Of a DNA stretch of 64,000 bases, positions 17,917-26,965 are shown one piece after another. Each line of letters starts with the position of its first letter. Positions within the stretch are counted from its first letter, which is position 1. The DNA is taken from assembly GCF_001422545.1 (NCBI RefSeq), contig NZ_LMLE01000006.1, forward strand, positions 600,211 to 664,210, given 5' to 3'. The position numbers were made by a program, and so were the translations under genes. The notes beneath the pieces are model-generated. The model made no database searches. It saw only the letters and a list, made by a program, of their open reading frames with translations, and was not told where the DNA came from. The DNA comes from Pedobacter sp. Leaf41. Its GTDB lineage: Bacteria; Bacteroidota; Bacteroidia; Sphingobacteriales; Sphingobacteriaceae.

Positions 17917-20169
17917 ATGAAAGCGAAAAATAAGTCCTTAATTCTAACGGCAGTTTTGTTGTTAACGGCATCCTCTGCATTTGCCCAAAAAGTAGTGCGA
18001 TACGATTTGTACGTTAAAGACACGTTGGTAAATTACGCCGGAAAAGAGAAAAGAGCCATCGCCGTAAACGGACAAATACCAATGCCCACCCTCACTTTTA
18101 CAGAAGGTGACACGGCAGAAATTGTGGTGCATAATCAATTAAAAGAAGGCACTTCACTGCATTGGCACGGTGTATTTTTACCCAATAAAGAAGACGGCGT
18201 GCCTTATCTTACGCAACCTCAAATCTCACCCGGAACTACGCACACGTATCGTTTTCCTGTTATTCAGAATGGTACGCATTGGTATCACTCACATTCGGGT
18301 TTGCAGGAGCAAATAGGGATGTATGGCAACCTTGTATTTCTCAAGAAAGCTGGTGATAAAACTTTTAGAAAAGGGATAGATGATTTGCCGACCATACCCA
18401 TTGTTTTGAGTGAATGGACTAACTTAAATCCGAATAACGTACACCGGATGTTGCACAACGCCAGCGATTGGTCGGCGATAAAAAAAGGCACTACACAGTC
18501 GTATGCAGAAGCCATTCGGGCAGGGCATTTCAAAACGAAAATTGCCAACGAATGGAAAAGGATGTTGGCAATGGACGTAAGCGATGTGTACTATGATAAA
18601 ATTTTAATGAACGGCAATGCTTCCACAGATTTAAAAAATATCGATGGCAAAACACTTAAAGCGGGCGATAAAGTGAGGTTAAGAATTTCAAACGGTGGTG
18701 CTTCATCTTATTTTTGGTTGCGATATGCCGGCGGAAAAATTACCGTAGTAGCGAATGATGGCAACGACGTAACACCGGTGGAAGTGGATCGATTAATCAT
18801 TGCGGTTTCAGAAACCTATGATGTGGTAGTAACCATTCCCGAAGACGGCAATGCATACGAGTTTATGGCCACTACCGAAGACCGCACCAATTCTTCAAGT
18901 TATTTTATAGGTAACGGCGTTAGAAAGCTGATTGCTCCGCTTCCGAAATTGAAATATTTTGAAGGGATGAAGATGATGAACGATATGATGAAGATGAATG
19001 GCGATTTGGATGATATGGGCATGAAAATGAGTCTGAATAAAATGGATATGAATGTGGCGATGTATCCTGAAATTACGGGTGAAATTGAACCAAAAAAAGA
19101 CCATAGCAAACACAATATGGAGGATGAAAATCGTTACAATGCAAACGCTTTAGGCAAAATTAAAACGCTGAATTATGCCATGCTTTCATCACCTCACAAT
19201 ACTGAACTTCCCAAAGATGCTCCTGTAAAAAAATTAAACTTTACCCTTACCGGAAACATGAACCGCTATGTATGGAGTATGGATAATAAAGTCCTTTCTG
19301 AAGTTGATAAAATTCCGGTAAAAAAAGGAGAGGTTCTACGCATTACGATTTACAACAATTCGATGATGCGACACCCGATGCACTTACACGGATTTGATTT
19401 CAGGGTAATCAATGGCAAAGGCGAAAAATCACCGCTCAAAAATGTGCTGGACATTATGCCGATGGAAACTGATACCATAGAATTTCTCGCAAACCAAGAA
19501 GGCGATTGGTTTTTCCACTGCCATATCCTTTACCACATGATGGCCGGTATGGACAGGGTTTTTGCAGTGGGCGATTACAAAAATCCATTACTTCCAGACA
19601 AAGAAAAAGCCTACAAAATGTTGCAACACGAAAGCAATATGCCCCACTTTATGGCTCAAAATGATTTCGCAACCAACGGTAATGATGGAGAAGCAATGCT
19701 TCAAAATGCCAGATGGAGCTTGGGCACAGAATGGCGCTTAGGCTATAGCGACATGCATGGTTATGAAGTTGAAACCCACCTGGGAAGATATATCGGAAAA
19801 ATGCAATGGTTGATGCCGTTCATCGGTTTTGATTATCGATATAGAAAGATGGGAATGGACGAACAAGAAACCAATTTATTCGGACAAACAAACAAAAAAG
19901 ACACCCGTAGAGCCGTTAGTTTAGGATTTATGTACACTTTGCCAATGCTGGTTAATTTTCAGGCGAAAGTTTATCATGATGGAATTGTTCGCCTATCATT
20001 AATGCGTGAGGACATTCCCATTTCAAAAAGATTGAGGGCTGGATTTATGGTCAATACCGATAAAGAATTTATGGGTGATTTAAAATACATCATCACTAAA
20101 AATATCGGTATTCGTACCCATTATGATAGCGATATGGGCTTTGGTGTGGGGCTGTCTCTGAATTATTAA
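17917..20169 (+). CDS. Multicopper oxidase fused to an outer-membrane-type C-terminal domain
   Basis: ATG 17917 gives a clean signal peptide (ends SSAFAQ). The 750-residue protein has the four copper-binding motifs of a CopA/CueO-type oxidase: HWHG (about 82), HSHS (about 124), HPMHLHGF (about 486) and HCHILYHMM (about 534). A Met/His-rich stretch lies between (about 345-400: MKMMNDMMKMNG, DHSKHNM) and would bind Cu(I). After residue 560 the sequence changes to amphipathic strands (WRLGYSDMHGYEVETHLGR, FIGFDYRYRK, GIRTHYDSDMGFGVGLSL). These resemble the CopB-type outer-membrane barrel of copper-resistance operons. It should oxidise Cu(I) in the periplasm or at the outer membrane. It carries its own copy of the shared copper promoter. 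Confidence 0.9.
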   Translation: MKAKNKSLILTAVLLLTASSAFAQKVVRYDLYVKDTLVNYAGKEKRAIAVNGQIPMPTLTFTEGDTAEIVVHNQLKEGTSLHWHGVFLPNKEDGVPYLTQPQISPGTTHTYRFPVIQNGTHWYHSHSGLQEQIGMYGNLVFLKKAGDKTFRKGIDDLPTIPIVLSEWTNLNPNNVHRMLHNASDWSAIKKGTTQSYAEAIRAGHFKTKIANEWKRMLAMDVSDVYYDKILMNGNASTDLKNIDGKTLKAGDKVRLRISNGGASSYFWLRYAGGKITVVANDGNDVTPVEVDRLIIAVSETYDVVVTIPEDGNAYEFMATTEDRTNSSSYFIGNGVRKLIAPLPKLKYFEGMKMMNDMMKMNGDLDDMGMKMSLNKMDMNVAMYPEITGEIEPKKDHSKHNMEDENRYNANALGKIKTLNYAMLSSPHNTELPKDAPVKKLNFTLTGNMNRYVWSMDNKVLSEVDKIPVKKGEVLRITIYNNSMMRHPMHLHGFDFRVINGKGEKSPLKNVLDIMPMETDTIEFLANQEGDWFFHCHILYHMMAGMDRVFAVGDYKNPLLPDKEKAYKMLQHESNMPHFMAQNDFATNGNDGEAMLQNARWSLGTEWRLGYSDMHGYEVETHLGRYIGKMQWLMPFIGFDYRYRKMGMDEQETNLFGQTNKKDTRRAVSLGFMYTLPMLVNFQAKVYHDGIVRLSLMREDIPISKRLRAGFMVNTDKEFMGDLKYIITKNIGIRTHYDSDMGFGVGLSLNY

Positions 20170-20195
20170 AACGCTACGCAAAAAAACAGGATGAC

Positions 20196-20257
20196 TTAGG
20201 GGCTAGGCAAGGGTCTGCAAAACCTTTCATGGCGGTTCGAATCCGCCCCCCATGCCT
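20196..20257 (+). tRNA. tRNA-Cys(GCA) fragment lacking a matching 5' acceptor strand
   Basis: The anticodon arm is intact (20210-20226: AGGGT, loop CTGCAAA, ACCTT; anticodon GCA at 20217-20219). So is the T arm (20231-20247: GGCGG, TTCGAAT, CCGCC). The 3' side of the D arm (GGCTAGGC) is recognisable. The 3' acceptor strand after 20247 is CCCCATG, but the bases at the 5' position (about AAACAGG) do not pair with it, and D-stem pairing is imperfect. It is therefore probably a 3' piece of a tRNA gene, of the kind left at the far end of an element that integrated into a tRNA. A divergent but working tRNA is less likely. Confidence 0.6.
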
Positions 20258-20475
20258 CTAATAGTAGAAGTTTTGGTAAACTACCGGAGCGAGAATTTCA
20301 TTAATAATTGATAACATTTTGGAAACTGAAATGAGAATGAAGTGGGTTTGGTAAGGTTGTCTTATACCCAATGATAGCAATCAAAAAAGTTAAATTTGTC
20401 CTGATGGATTTCAAAAATTTCATTTATGTATCAAGGTAACTCATTGTGTGCAGTCAATTTATTATCATACATCAA

Positions 20476-20505
20476 TTGAAGAATGTAATTTGGGCACTAC
20501 TTTTG
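20476..20505 (+). promoter_or_regulatory. Promoter of the YceI gene
   Basis: TTG at 20476-20478 and TACTTTTG at 20498-20505 are 19 bases apart, matching the Bacteroidota TTTG/TTG-N19-TAnnTTTG pattern. Transcription would start near 20512, leaving a leader of about 46 bases. Confidence 0.65.
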
Positions 20506-20557
20506 ACGAATGAGTCTTTCAATAAATCAAACTTATAATTAATTTAAATTTCAAACC

Positions 20558-21226
20558 ATGAAAAAATTATTTTTTGCGCTTCCGGCGCTATTTTTACTCG
20601 CATCTTGCGGAGGATCTTCAACTGATAATGCAAAAACAACGACTGAGCAAACCGCGGCAGCGCAAAAAGGCGAAACGCTAACATTGGATACTGCTGGCAC
20701 TTCAGTTGATTGGAAAGCGGCACACAAAGGTGGTTTAGCGCCACGTTGGGGCAAAATCAGTGTAGACTCTGGATCCATTTCAGTTGATAAAGATTCGTTA
20801 AGTGGTGGAGAATTCGTTATTAATTTAGGTTCGTTAAAAGTTGATCCTGCTTCAGTTACAGAAAAAGATAAAAAAGCAAGTGATTTGGAAGGACATTTAA
20901 AAAGTCCTGATTTCTTTGATGTAGCTAAATATCCTACTGCAAAATTTGTGATTACTAAAGTTGAGCCATTCTCTGGAACTCAAACATCTAATCTGTTGAA
21001 AGATCCTAATTATTTGATCAGCGGTAATCTGACTTTAAAAGACAGTACTTTGAACATCACTTTCCCATCAAAAGTAGAAGTTTCTGCAACTGGTGTTACT
21101 GCAACTGCTAAATTTGTAATTGATAGAAGTGCCTGGGGAATTAATTATAAAGCCGAAGGTAGTCCTGAAAACTGGATGATATCAAAAGATGTAGAAATTG
21201 GTTTAAACCTAAAAGCTAAAAAGTAA
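20558..21226 (+). CDS. YceI-family lipoprotein
   Basis: The 222-residue protein has a lipobox (LLASC, Cys17) and a low-complexity linker, then the YceI lipocalin-like barrel (about 42-220). Typical pieces are TSVDWKAAHKGG, LEGHLKSPDFFDVAKYPTA and KFVITKVEPF. YceI proteins bind isoprenoid-type amphiphiles in the periplasm and are often induced by acid, base or osmotic stress. It is a single-gene unit with its own promoter and a strong terminator. Confidence 0.93.
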   Translation: MKKLFFALPALFLLASCGGSSTDNAKTTTEQTAAAQKGETLTLDTAGTSVDWKAAHKGGLAPRWGKISVDSGSISVDKDSLSGGEFVINLGSLKVDPASVTEKDKKASDLEGHLKSPDFFDVAKYPTAKFVITKVEPFSGTQTSNLLKDPNYLISGNLTLKDSTLNITFPSKVEVSATGVTATAKFVIDRSAWGINYKAEGSPENWMISKDVEIGLNLKAKK

Positions 21227-21283
21227 CCCTTCAAAATTTTTTTTGATCTTTTTGGTCAAGCTTAAAAGCAATAAAGAATTTCG

Positions 21284-21316
21284 GCGCCCGATACATTAAG
21301 TGTTGGGCGCTTTTTT
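21284..21316 (+). terminator. Terminator after the YceI gene
   Basis: GCGCCC (21284-21289) pairs with GGGCGC (21305-21310), extended by a bulged ACA/TGT step, and is followed by six T. Confidence 0.85.
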
Positions 21317-21664
21317 GTGCAATATAGTTTTGGCCGGTAACCATACCTCAAAAAAGTTAGTTGTTGCAATTACAGATGAGAGCCAAAATTATGGAGAAAT
21401 TAATCTCGGTTTTAAAGTACATCTATTCTTTGTGAAAAAGCAGTTTTACCTATCTTCTAAAAGTATCAGGTGGGTTTTTGCCAAGGCTAATGGTGGGTAT
21501 TAGCGTTAATAGGATTTGAGAAGTAAATAAGCTCGATCCTTTCGGGCTTATATTTCAACGATTGTTTTTGCCTACTTACCGAAAGGCAAATTATTTTAGA
21601 ACAGGATCGCCGCATTTTTAGATTATAAAACAAAGCAATACCGCTTAAATTAAAACTTAAAACC
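21317..21664. other. Gene-free stretch before dps
   Basis: About 350 bp between the YceI terminator and dps. A 67-codon frame crosses it (21300-21503), but it begins inside the terminator and lacks protein-like character. A TTTTTG at about 21565 and TATTTTAG 21 bases later are an imperfect promoter candidate for dps. Confidence 0.4.
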
Positions 21665-22138
21665 ATGAAAACCAACATTGGAATCACCGAAAAAAACACA
21701 GACGCTGTCGCTGTAGAATTAGCAAAATTATTAGCTGATGAATTTGTGTTGTACACTAAAACAAGAAACGCACATTGGAATGTTACTGGCGATAATTTTC
21801 ATGCTAACCACATTTTCTTCGAAAATCAGTACAAACAACTTGATGAACTGATCGATAGCGTGGCCGAGCGCATGAGAAAAATAGGTCATTTCGCTCCAGC
21901 AACAATAAAAAGCTATCTAGAGCTAACCCAACTAACTGAGTATAGCGAAAGAAGCAATGATGGACTTGGCTTTATGAAGGATTTGTTGCAAGACCATGAA
22001 AGCATTATCGAGTTTTTACGTGGCAACATTGTTCCTTTTGCAGAGAAGTATAAAGATTATGGTACCAGCGATTTTATTACAGGTTTAATGGAAACTCACG
22101 AAGAAATGGCCTGGATGATTCGTTCATATTTCAGATAA
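21665..22138 (+). CDS. dps: Dps-family DNA-protecting ferritin-like protein
   Basis: The 157-residue protein is a single Dps four-helix unit. It shows the inter-subunit ferroxidase residues: His in NAHWNVTG, then FFENQYKQLDELIDSVAER with the conserved Asp/Glu ligands. Dps dodecamers oxidise Fe(II) with hydrogen peroxide, store the iron and shield DNA. It is followed 68 bp later by a LytTR regulator. With the catalase, DUF892 and DsbA-like genes nearby it forms an oxidative-stress group. Confidence 0.95.
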   Translation: MKTNIGITEKNTDAVAVELAKLLADEFVLYTKTRNAHWNVTGDNFHANHIFFENQYKQLDELIDSVAERMRKIGHFAPATIKSYLELTQLTEYSERSNDGLGFMKDLLQDHESIIEFLRGNIVPFAEKYKDYGTSDFITGLMETHEEMAWMIRSYFR

Positions 22139-22173
22139 TCATTTCCAGGGTCTTCAAAACAAAATAGAGTAAT

Positions 22174-22181
22174 TATATTTG
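22174..22181 (+). promoter_or_regulatory. -7 box (TATATTTG) before the LytTR regulator gene
   Basis: An exact TAnnTTTG box, 25 bases before the start codon at 22207. No clear TTTG is seen at the -33 position, so the promoter is weak or activator-dependent. Confidence 0.45.
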
Positions 22182-22206
22182 GTACAAATCATAAATAAAC
22201 ATCTCT

Positions 22207-22902
22207 ATGAAAGCCCTAATTGTTGATGATAACGACATTGCCAGAACTACTTTGGCACACTTGGCGAAGAAAATTCCAAATCTTACTATCGTAAATGAAT
22301 ATGCTAATGCCATTGAAGCTTATAGCCATATACTATCACAACCAGTAGATTTGATATTTCTAGATATCGAAATGCCCGAAATGACAGGAATTGAACTTAC
22401 GAAAAATCTGTCGGGAAAGGATGTCATTATCATTTTTACATCTTCTAAAAAAGAATATGCGCTGGAAGCCTTTGAGTTAAATATTGCAGATTATTTGCTT
22501 AAGCCTTTTACGCCAGCCAGATTTTTACAGGCGGTGACTAAAGCCCAGGCTATATTTGATAGTAAAAAAGAAAGTGTAGAATATGAAAAGGACGAATTTC
22601 TTTTTGTTAGAGATGCCAATATTACCAGGCGATTGAAACTAGACGATATTTTTTATGCGGAGGCCATGGGCGATTATGTGAAGTTTTACACCAGGGAGAA
22701 AATGTTTGCCATTCATGGAACCATGAAAGCAGCCGAAGAGCGTTTGCTACGAGATAATTTTATCAGGGTTCATCGTTCGTATATCGTTGCCGTAGGTAAA
22801 ATAGATACTTTGCAAGACGGGGGAATCATCATCAACGGGAAATTTATTCCCGTAGCCGATGCCTATCGCAAAGCATTGAATACCAGAATGAACGTTTTTT
22901 AG
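22207..22902 (+). CDS. LytTR-type response regulator
   Basis: The 231-residue protein has an N-terminal receiver domain (about 1-120) with the acidic pair at VDDND, the phosphoacceptor Asp53 in FLDIEMPEM, and KP in LLKPFTPARF. It is followed by a LytTR DNA-binding domain (about 135-230: RRLKLDDIFYAEAMGDYVKF, NFIRVHRSYIV). Such regulators in Bacteroidota usually pair with a 7TM or TPR histidine kinase of the LytS type. Here the neighbour 75 bp downstream is a hybrid kinase, which may be its partner or an independent phosphorelay. Confidence 0.94.
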   Translation: MKALIVDDNDIARTTLAHLAKKIPNLTIVNEYANAIEAYSHILSQPVDLIFLDIEMPEMTGIELTKNLSGKDVIIIFTSSKKEYALEAFELNIADYLLKPFTPARFLQAVTKAQAIFDSKKESVEYEKDEFLFVRDANITRRLKLDDIFYAEAMGDYVKFYTREKMFAIHGTMKAAEERLLRDNFIRVHRSYIVAVGKIDTLQDGGIIINGKFIPVADAYRKALNTRMNVF

Positions 22903-22977
22903 CTTAAGTTTCGCTTTTGAAATTCTACCAGGTTTAAGGCTGATACAATCATAATTATCGACTTTATATTTTAATTT

Positions 22978-25185
22978 ATGATCAACATTTCGACAGTTAT
23001 GGGCAATAAACGATTTGCTTATTTGATTGTACTTACCTTTGTTGCAGGCTCTGCTTTACTAATTGCAGTACAAATAAATTCGGCCAGAAATACCAAAGCG
23101 CTCATTAATAACAACAATACGCTATTGCACGAACTCCACGCAAGCAATCATTTGCGGGAGATTGATCGGGATATTCTAGGCGTAGAAAGTCGGATAAGAG
23201 CATCTATTGCGACTAACGATACGACACATTTGGAGGGTATTGATCAGAAGATCAACCAGATTGAAACTTTTTTAGATTCGCTTTCTAAAGACAATGCAGA
23301 TACTGCTGAAGAACATCTAATTACCCGTTTGAGTGTGCTTGCCATGGATAAAAAAGTGGTGAAGGAAATACTCTTACATCGTTACCACGAGCTGGGGAAT
23401 ATGAATGATCAAACTTCGATTGCAAATCCCCGGGCTAGAAAAATATCTAACGAGATTACTTCTATTACCGCGAAAATTTATCGAAGCCGTCAATTACACA
23501 TGATCGACCTGAGTAAAAAAAGCGAGGAAATGGGAGATAAATCGCGGTTGTATGATATCTACATTTTGATTTTGCTTGTTATTGGCGGTGCGATTGTTGG
23601 TTTCCATATCATTCGCCAGTTTCGTAGGCAACACCTTTTAATTAAGGAACTGGATGTTGCCGAAAAAAATGCCACCGTGGCCGCTCAAACCAAAGAAAAC
23701 TTTTTGGCCAATATGAGCCACGAAATCCGAACGCCTTTGAGTGGAATATTGGGCTTTACCAATCTATTACAAAAAAGACCTTTGGATGATACCGCTGCGG
23801 AATTTGTTTCCTCTATTCAGCGCTCGGGAGAAAATCTCATGGCCATCATCAACGATATTCTCGATCTCTCCAAAATTGAAGCTGGAATGATGCGCATCAC
23901 GCCAGGCGTGTTCAGTATTAACGGTTTAATTAACTCTGTGGAGACGCTGTTTTCCGAGCGTGTGAAAGAGAAAAAACTGACCATATCGAGTCAGGTAGAT
24001 CCATCTATTCCAGATACATTAATTGGAGATGCTACCAGACTTACACAAATTCTGGTCAACCTCATCGGAAACGCCATTAAATTTACACAGCAGGGAAACG
24101 TAAATATCGAAGTTTATAATAAAGAACAGCTTGATGGTAAAATTACAGTCGGTTTTAAGGTTTCTGATACAGGGATTGGAATAGATAAAGAAAAATTAAC
24201 CGAAGTTTTCGAACGATTTAATCAGGGCGAGGATTCCATCACCAGAAACTACGGTGGAACGGGTTTAGGCCTATCTATTGTAAAAAATCTGATTTTGCTA
24301 CAGCATGGAAACATCGAAGTGAGTAGTGAACAAGGTAAGGGAACAACTTTTAATTTTTACATCCCTTATGGCATTTCTGCAGAACAAATACAAAATGTAC
24401 CGGCATTAGATGTAAATCATTTTAAGGATAAAAATAATATGCCTTGGCGGGTTTTAGTGGTAGATGATAATGCCATTAACCAAAGTTTAATGAAGCATTT
24501 GTTGTTGCAGTGGAACGTGGATTTTGACATTGTTGCTAACGGATTAGAGGCAGTTAATCGGTTGCGTGAGCATGTTTACGATTTAATTTTGATGGACATA
24601 CAAATGCCACAGATGGACGGTTATACGGCAACGCAGCAAATTCGGGAAGTGTTGCAATTGGATACTCCAATAATTGCAATGACGGCACATGCAATGGCAG
24701 GTGAGCGAGAGAAATGTTTAAGCAGGGGTATGAACGATTACATTTCTAAACCAATTAAAGAAGAAGAACTTTTTAAGCTGATTTCTAGTTTTGGATTGCA
24801 GGAGCATCCTCAACAAACGGTAGAAAATGTAACTGTTGAAAATAGTTTTAAATTTATCGATCTGGATTACATGCGATCAATTAGTGGAGGCGATGTCGAT
24901 TTTGAAAAAACAGTTACTCAGCAATTTATAACCAATGTACCCAAGCATTTACAGCAGTTAAAAACTGCCTATCAAAATAATGATTTTGTTACGGTAAATA
25001 TGCGGGCGCACGATTTTAAAACCAGTATTGCCATGCTCGGCTTGTTAGATACCCTGGTAGAAAAATTGGATCTTATTGAATTGGTTTCTGAACAAAATCA
25101 AGTGACGGAACACACACTAAAAGATTTAGAATACGTGTTAATGCAAGCAGTTGCCGAAGCAAAAATATTCTTACCACAACTTTAA
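22978..25185 (+). CDS. Hybrid sensor histidine kinase with receiver and HPt domains
   Basis: The 735-residue protein has two membrane helices (about 13-32 and 193-213) around a helical extracytoplasmic sensor. A HisKA domain follows with His248 in NMSHEIRTPLSG. Next come a HATPase (N-box NLIGNAIKFT; G-boxes DTGIGIDKE and GGTGLGLSIVK), a receiver with Asp540 in ILMDIQMPQMDG, and a C-terminal HPt domain with His678 in RAHDFKTS. All relay residues are present, so a His-Asp-His relay can run within one protein. The final receiver would be a separate response regulator, perhaps the LytTR protein upstream. It ends 13 bp before the ene-reductase gene. Confidence 0.94.
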   Translation: MINISTVMGNKRFAYLIVLTFVAGSALLIAVQINSARNTKALINNNNTLLHELHASNHLREIDRDILGVESRIRASIATNDTTHLEGIDQKINQIETFLDSLSKDNADTAEEHLITRLSVLAMDKKVVKEILLHRYHELGNMNDQTSIANPRARKISNEITSITAKIYRSRQLHMIDLSKKSEEMGDKSRLYDIYILILLVIGGAIVGFHIIRQFRRQHLLIKELDVAEKNATVAAQTKENFLANMSHEIRTPLSGILGFTNLLQKRPLDDTAAEFVSSIQRSGENLMAIINDILDLSKIEAGMMRITPGVFSINGLINSVETLFSERVKEKKLTISSQVDPSIPDTLIGDATRLTQILVNLIGNAIKFTQQGNVNIEVYNKEQLDGKITVGFKVSDTGIGIDKEKLTEVFERFNQGEDSITRNYGGTGLGLSIVKNLILLQHGNIEVSSEQGKGTTFNFYIPYGISAEQIQNVPALDVNHFKDKNNMPWRVLVVDDNAINQSLMKHLLLQWNVDFDIVANGLEAVNRLREHVYDLILMDIQMPQMDGYTATQQIREVLQLDTPIIAMTAHAMAGEREKCLSRGMNDYISKPIKEEELFKLISSFGLQEHPQQTVENVTVENSFKFIDLDYMRSISGGDVDFEKTVTQQFITNVPKHLQQLKTAYQNNDFVTVNMRAHDFKTSIAMLGLLDTLVEKLDLIELVSEQNQVTEHTLKDLEYVLMQAVAEAKIFLPQL

Positions 25186-25198
25186 AAAGATTTAGATT

Positions 25199-26272
25199 AT
25201 GGATTTGTTTTCTCCTTTTAACCTACGCAACTTAACGTTAAAGAATAGGGTAGTGCTTTCTCCAATGCAGCAATACAGTGCAAAAAATGGCATTCCTGGA
25301 AACTGGCATTTGGTACATTTAGGAAGCCGGGCAGTTGGTGGTGCTGGTTTAATTATCACCGAATGCACAGCGGTAGCGCCTAAAGGTTTAGCTACTTTAA
25401 GTGATGTAGGGATTTGGAATGAGGAACAAAAAAATTCCTGGAAAACTATTGTAGATTTTGTTCACGAACAAGATGCTAAAATTGCGATTCAGCTGTGGCA
25501 TTCGGGAGGAAAGGGAAGTTTAAAACATCCAAATGAAGGGATGAAGCCATTAACGCCAGAAGAAGGCGGATGGACGGTGAAATCGTGCTCCGCAATAGAG
25601 ATGAACGGAGTAGCCTGGCAAGCATTTACCCTTGAAGAAATTTCTGAATTAAAACGGGATTTTGCTAATGCAGCAATACGTGCGGTAGAAGCCGGCTTTG
25701 ATGCCATAGAAATCCACGCGGGTCATGGTTACCTGTTTCACCAGTTTTATTCTGCCGTGATCAATAAGCGACAAGATGAATACGGCGGCAGCTTGGAAAA
25801 CCGAATTCGTTTTTTGGTAGAAACCGTTAACGAAATAAGAAGCGTAATTCCAGAAGGCATGCCGCTATTGGTCAGAATTTCGGCTGTAGATTACATCGAT
25901 ACCACAGAAGGATGGACTTTGGAAGATAGTATAACGCTTTCAAAAACACTTAAAGAAAATGGGGTGGATTTTGTTACCGCCTCTGGTGGAGGATTTACCA
26001 ATGTAAGTAAAGACAAGGTTTTTCCTGGATACCAGGTTCCGTTTGCAGCTGCCATTAAAGAGCAAGTGAACATCGCCACTGGTGCTGTCGGGATGATTAC
26101 CAGAGCCGATCAAGCAAATGAAATTGTGGCTAGCGGTAAGGCAGATTTGATTATCATTGCCAGAGAACATCTACGTGATCCGTATTTCGCTCTCCACTCG
26201 GCTAAAGCTTTGGGTGTTGATATAGAAGTCCCTTGGCAGTATAAAAGAGCTTTTTTAGTTTATATTAACTGA
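25199..26272 (+). CDS. NADH:flavin oxidoreductase, Old Yellow Enzyme (YqjM-like)
   Basis: The 357-residue TIM-barrel flavoprotein has LFSPFNLRNLTLKNRVVLSP at the N-terminus, HAGHGYLFHQFYS (FMN/substrate His region), RQDEYGGSLENRIRF, and the late VGMITRADQANEIVASGKAD and IAREHLRDP loops that hold FMN phosphate. The short-loop class (YqjM/thermophilic-like) reduces activated C=C bonds of enals, enones and nitro compounds using NAD(P)H and commonly has a detoxification role. It is 13 bp after the hybrid kinase and 7 bp before the next gene, so the three are probably co-transcribed. Confidence 0.94.
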   Translation: MDLFSPFNLRNLTLKNRVVLSPMQQYSAKNGIPGNWHLVHLGSRAVGGAGLIITECTAVAPKGLATLSDVGIWNEEQKNSWKTIVDFVHEQDAKIAIQLWHSGGKGSLKHPNEGMKPLTPEEGGWTVKSCSAIEMNGVAWQAFTLEEISELKRDFANAAIRAVEAGFDAIEIHAGHGYLFHQFYSAVINKRQDEYGGSLENRIRFLVETVNEIRSVIPEGMPLLVRISAVDYIDTTEGWTLEDSITLSKTLKENGVDFVTASGGGFTNVSKDKVFPGYQVPFAAAIKEQVNIATGAVGMITRADQANEIVASGKADLIIIAREHLRDPYFALHSAKALGVDIEVPWQYKRAFLVYIN

Positions 26273-26279
26273 TTTCAAT

Positions 26280-26831
26280 ATGGAAAAAGACGGTGCTTCG
26301 GTTGTAATTACCCATCATATTTTAAACGATAAACAGCAAGAATATGAACAATGGCTAAGTGAAATTATACCTATCTCTAACCATTCTGAAGGGTTTATAG
26401 ATCTACAGATTGTAAGGCCCATTCCGAAGCTTACCTTTGTGTATACCGTAATTATTCGTTTTGATACTATTGAGCATCTCAAAGTTTGGATGGAATCTGA
26501 CGATCGAAAACGAATGATCGATAAGGCACAGCCATTCTTTAGAAAAAATGATCGGTATCAAATCAAATCAGGTTTAGATTTTTTATTTAACAAGGAAAGT
26601 GAAGGCATCAAAACGCCTCTTCGCTGGAAACAATTTCTCGCCACCTGGTCGGCCATTTACCCATTATCAATCCTAGTGCCGTTGCTCTCATTGCCTGTGT
26701 TAAGACTGTTGAATATTTCTGTAAATCATTATTTTGACGCCTTTATAAATTCTGGATGTATTGTGCTGTTAATGGTTTACGTGGTAATGCCGAATTACAC
26801 TAAAATTATTAAGAAGTGGCTTTATAAATAG
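26280..26831 (+). CDS. ABM-domain protein with membrane anchor
   Basis: The N-terminal half (about 1-105) is an antibiotic-biosynthesis-monooxygenase-like dimeric alpha/beta barrel: VVITHHILNDKQQEYEQWL, IRFDTIEHLKVWMESDD. It is followed by two hydrophobic helices (about 122-145 and 152-172). Proteins of this layout are annotated as ABM-fold membrane proteins of unknown substrate. Only 7 bp follow the ene-reductase stop, so the two may act on the same compounds. A terminator closes the unit 30 bp downstream. Confidence 0.85.
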   Translation: MEKDGASVVITHHILNDKQQEYEQWLSEIIPISNHSEGFIDLQIVRPIPKLTFVYTVIIRFDTIEHLKVWMESDDRKRMIDKAQPFFRKNDRYQIKSGLDFLFNKESEGIKTPLRWKQFLATWSAIYPLSILVPLLSLPVLRLLNISVNHYFDAFINSGCIVLLMVYVVMPNYTKIIKKWLYK

Positions 26832-26860
26832 CATTTTCATTTTATCATTTCAAGTTGTTC

Positions 26861-26902
26861 AAAAAGCAGCAGACATTATTCTATTTGTCTGCTGCTTTTT
26901 TA
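26861..26902 (+). terminator. Terminator after the ABM-domain gene
   Basis: AAAAAGCAGCAGACA (26861-26875) pairs perfectly with TGTCTGCTGCTTTTT (26886-26900), leaving a 10-base loop and a T run. Confidence 0.9.
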
Positions 26903-26965
26903 TTGCGGTTTTCCTTAGAACAGAAACTTAATCAATTCTTTTTGATTTCGCCTTCGGTGGGTTTT

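Noticed and set aside
18895..19115. Minus-strand ORF inside the multicopper oxidase gene with a striking run of histidines
   Set aside because: It is the antisense reading of the Met-rich loop: ATG codons read as CAT (His) on the other strand. The oxidase frame explains the sequence completely.
20196..20257. A complete, functional tRNA-Cys gene
   Set aside because: Anticodon and T arms are good, but the 5' acceptor strand does not pair with CCCCATG and the D stem is imperfect; recorded as a fragment instead.
21300..21503. 67-codon plus-strand ORF after the YceI gene
   Set aside because: It begins inside the YceI terminator hairpin, has no promoter and no recognisable composition; not a supported gene.
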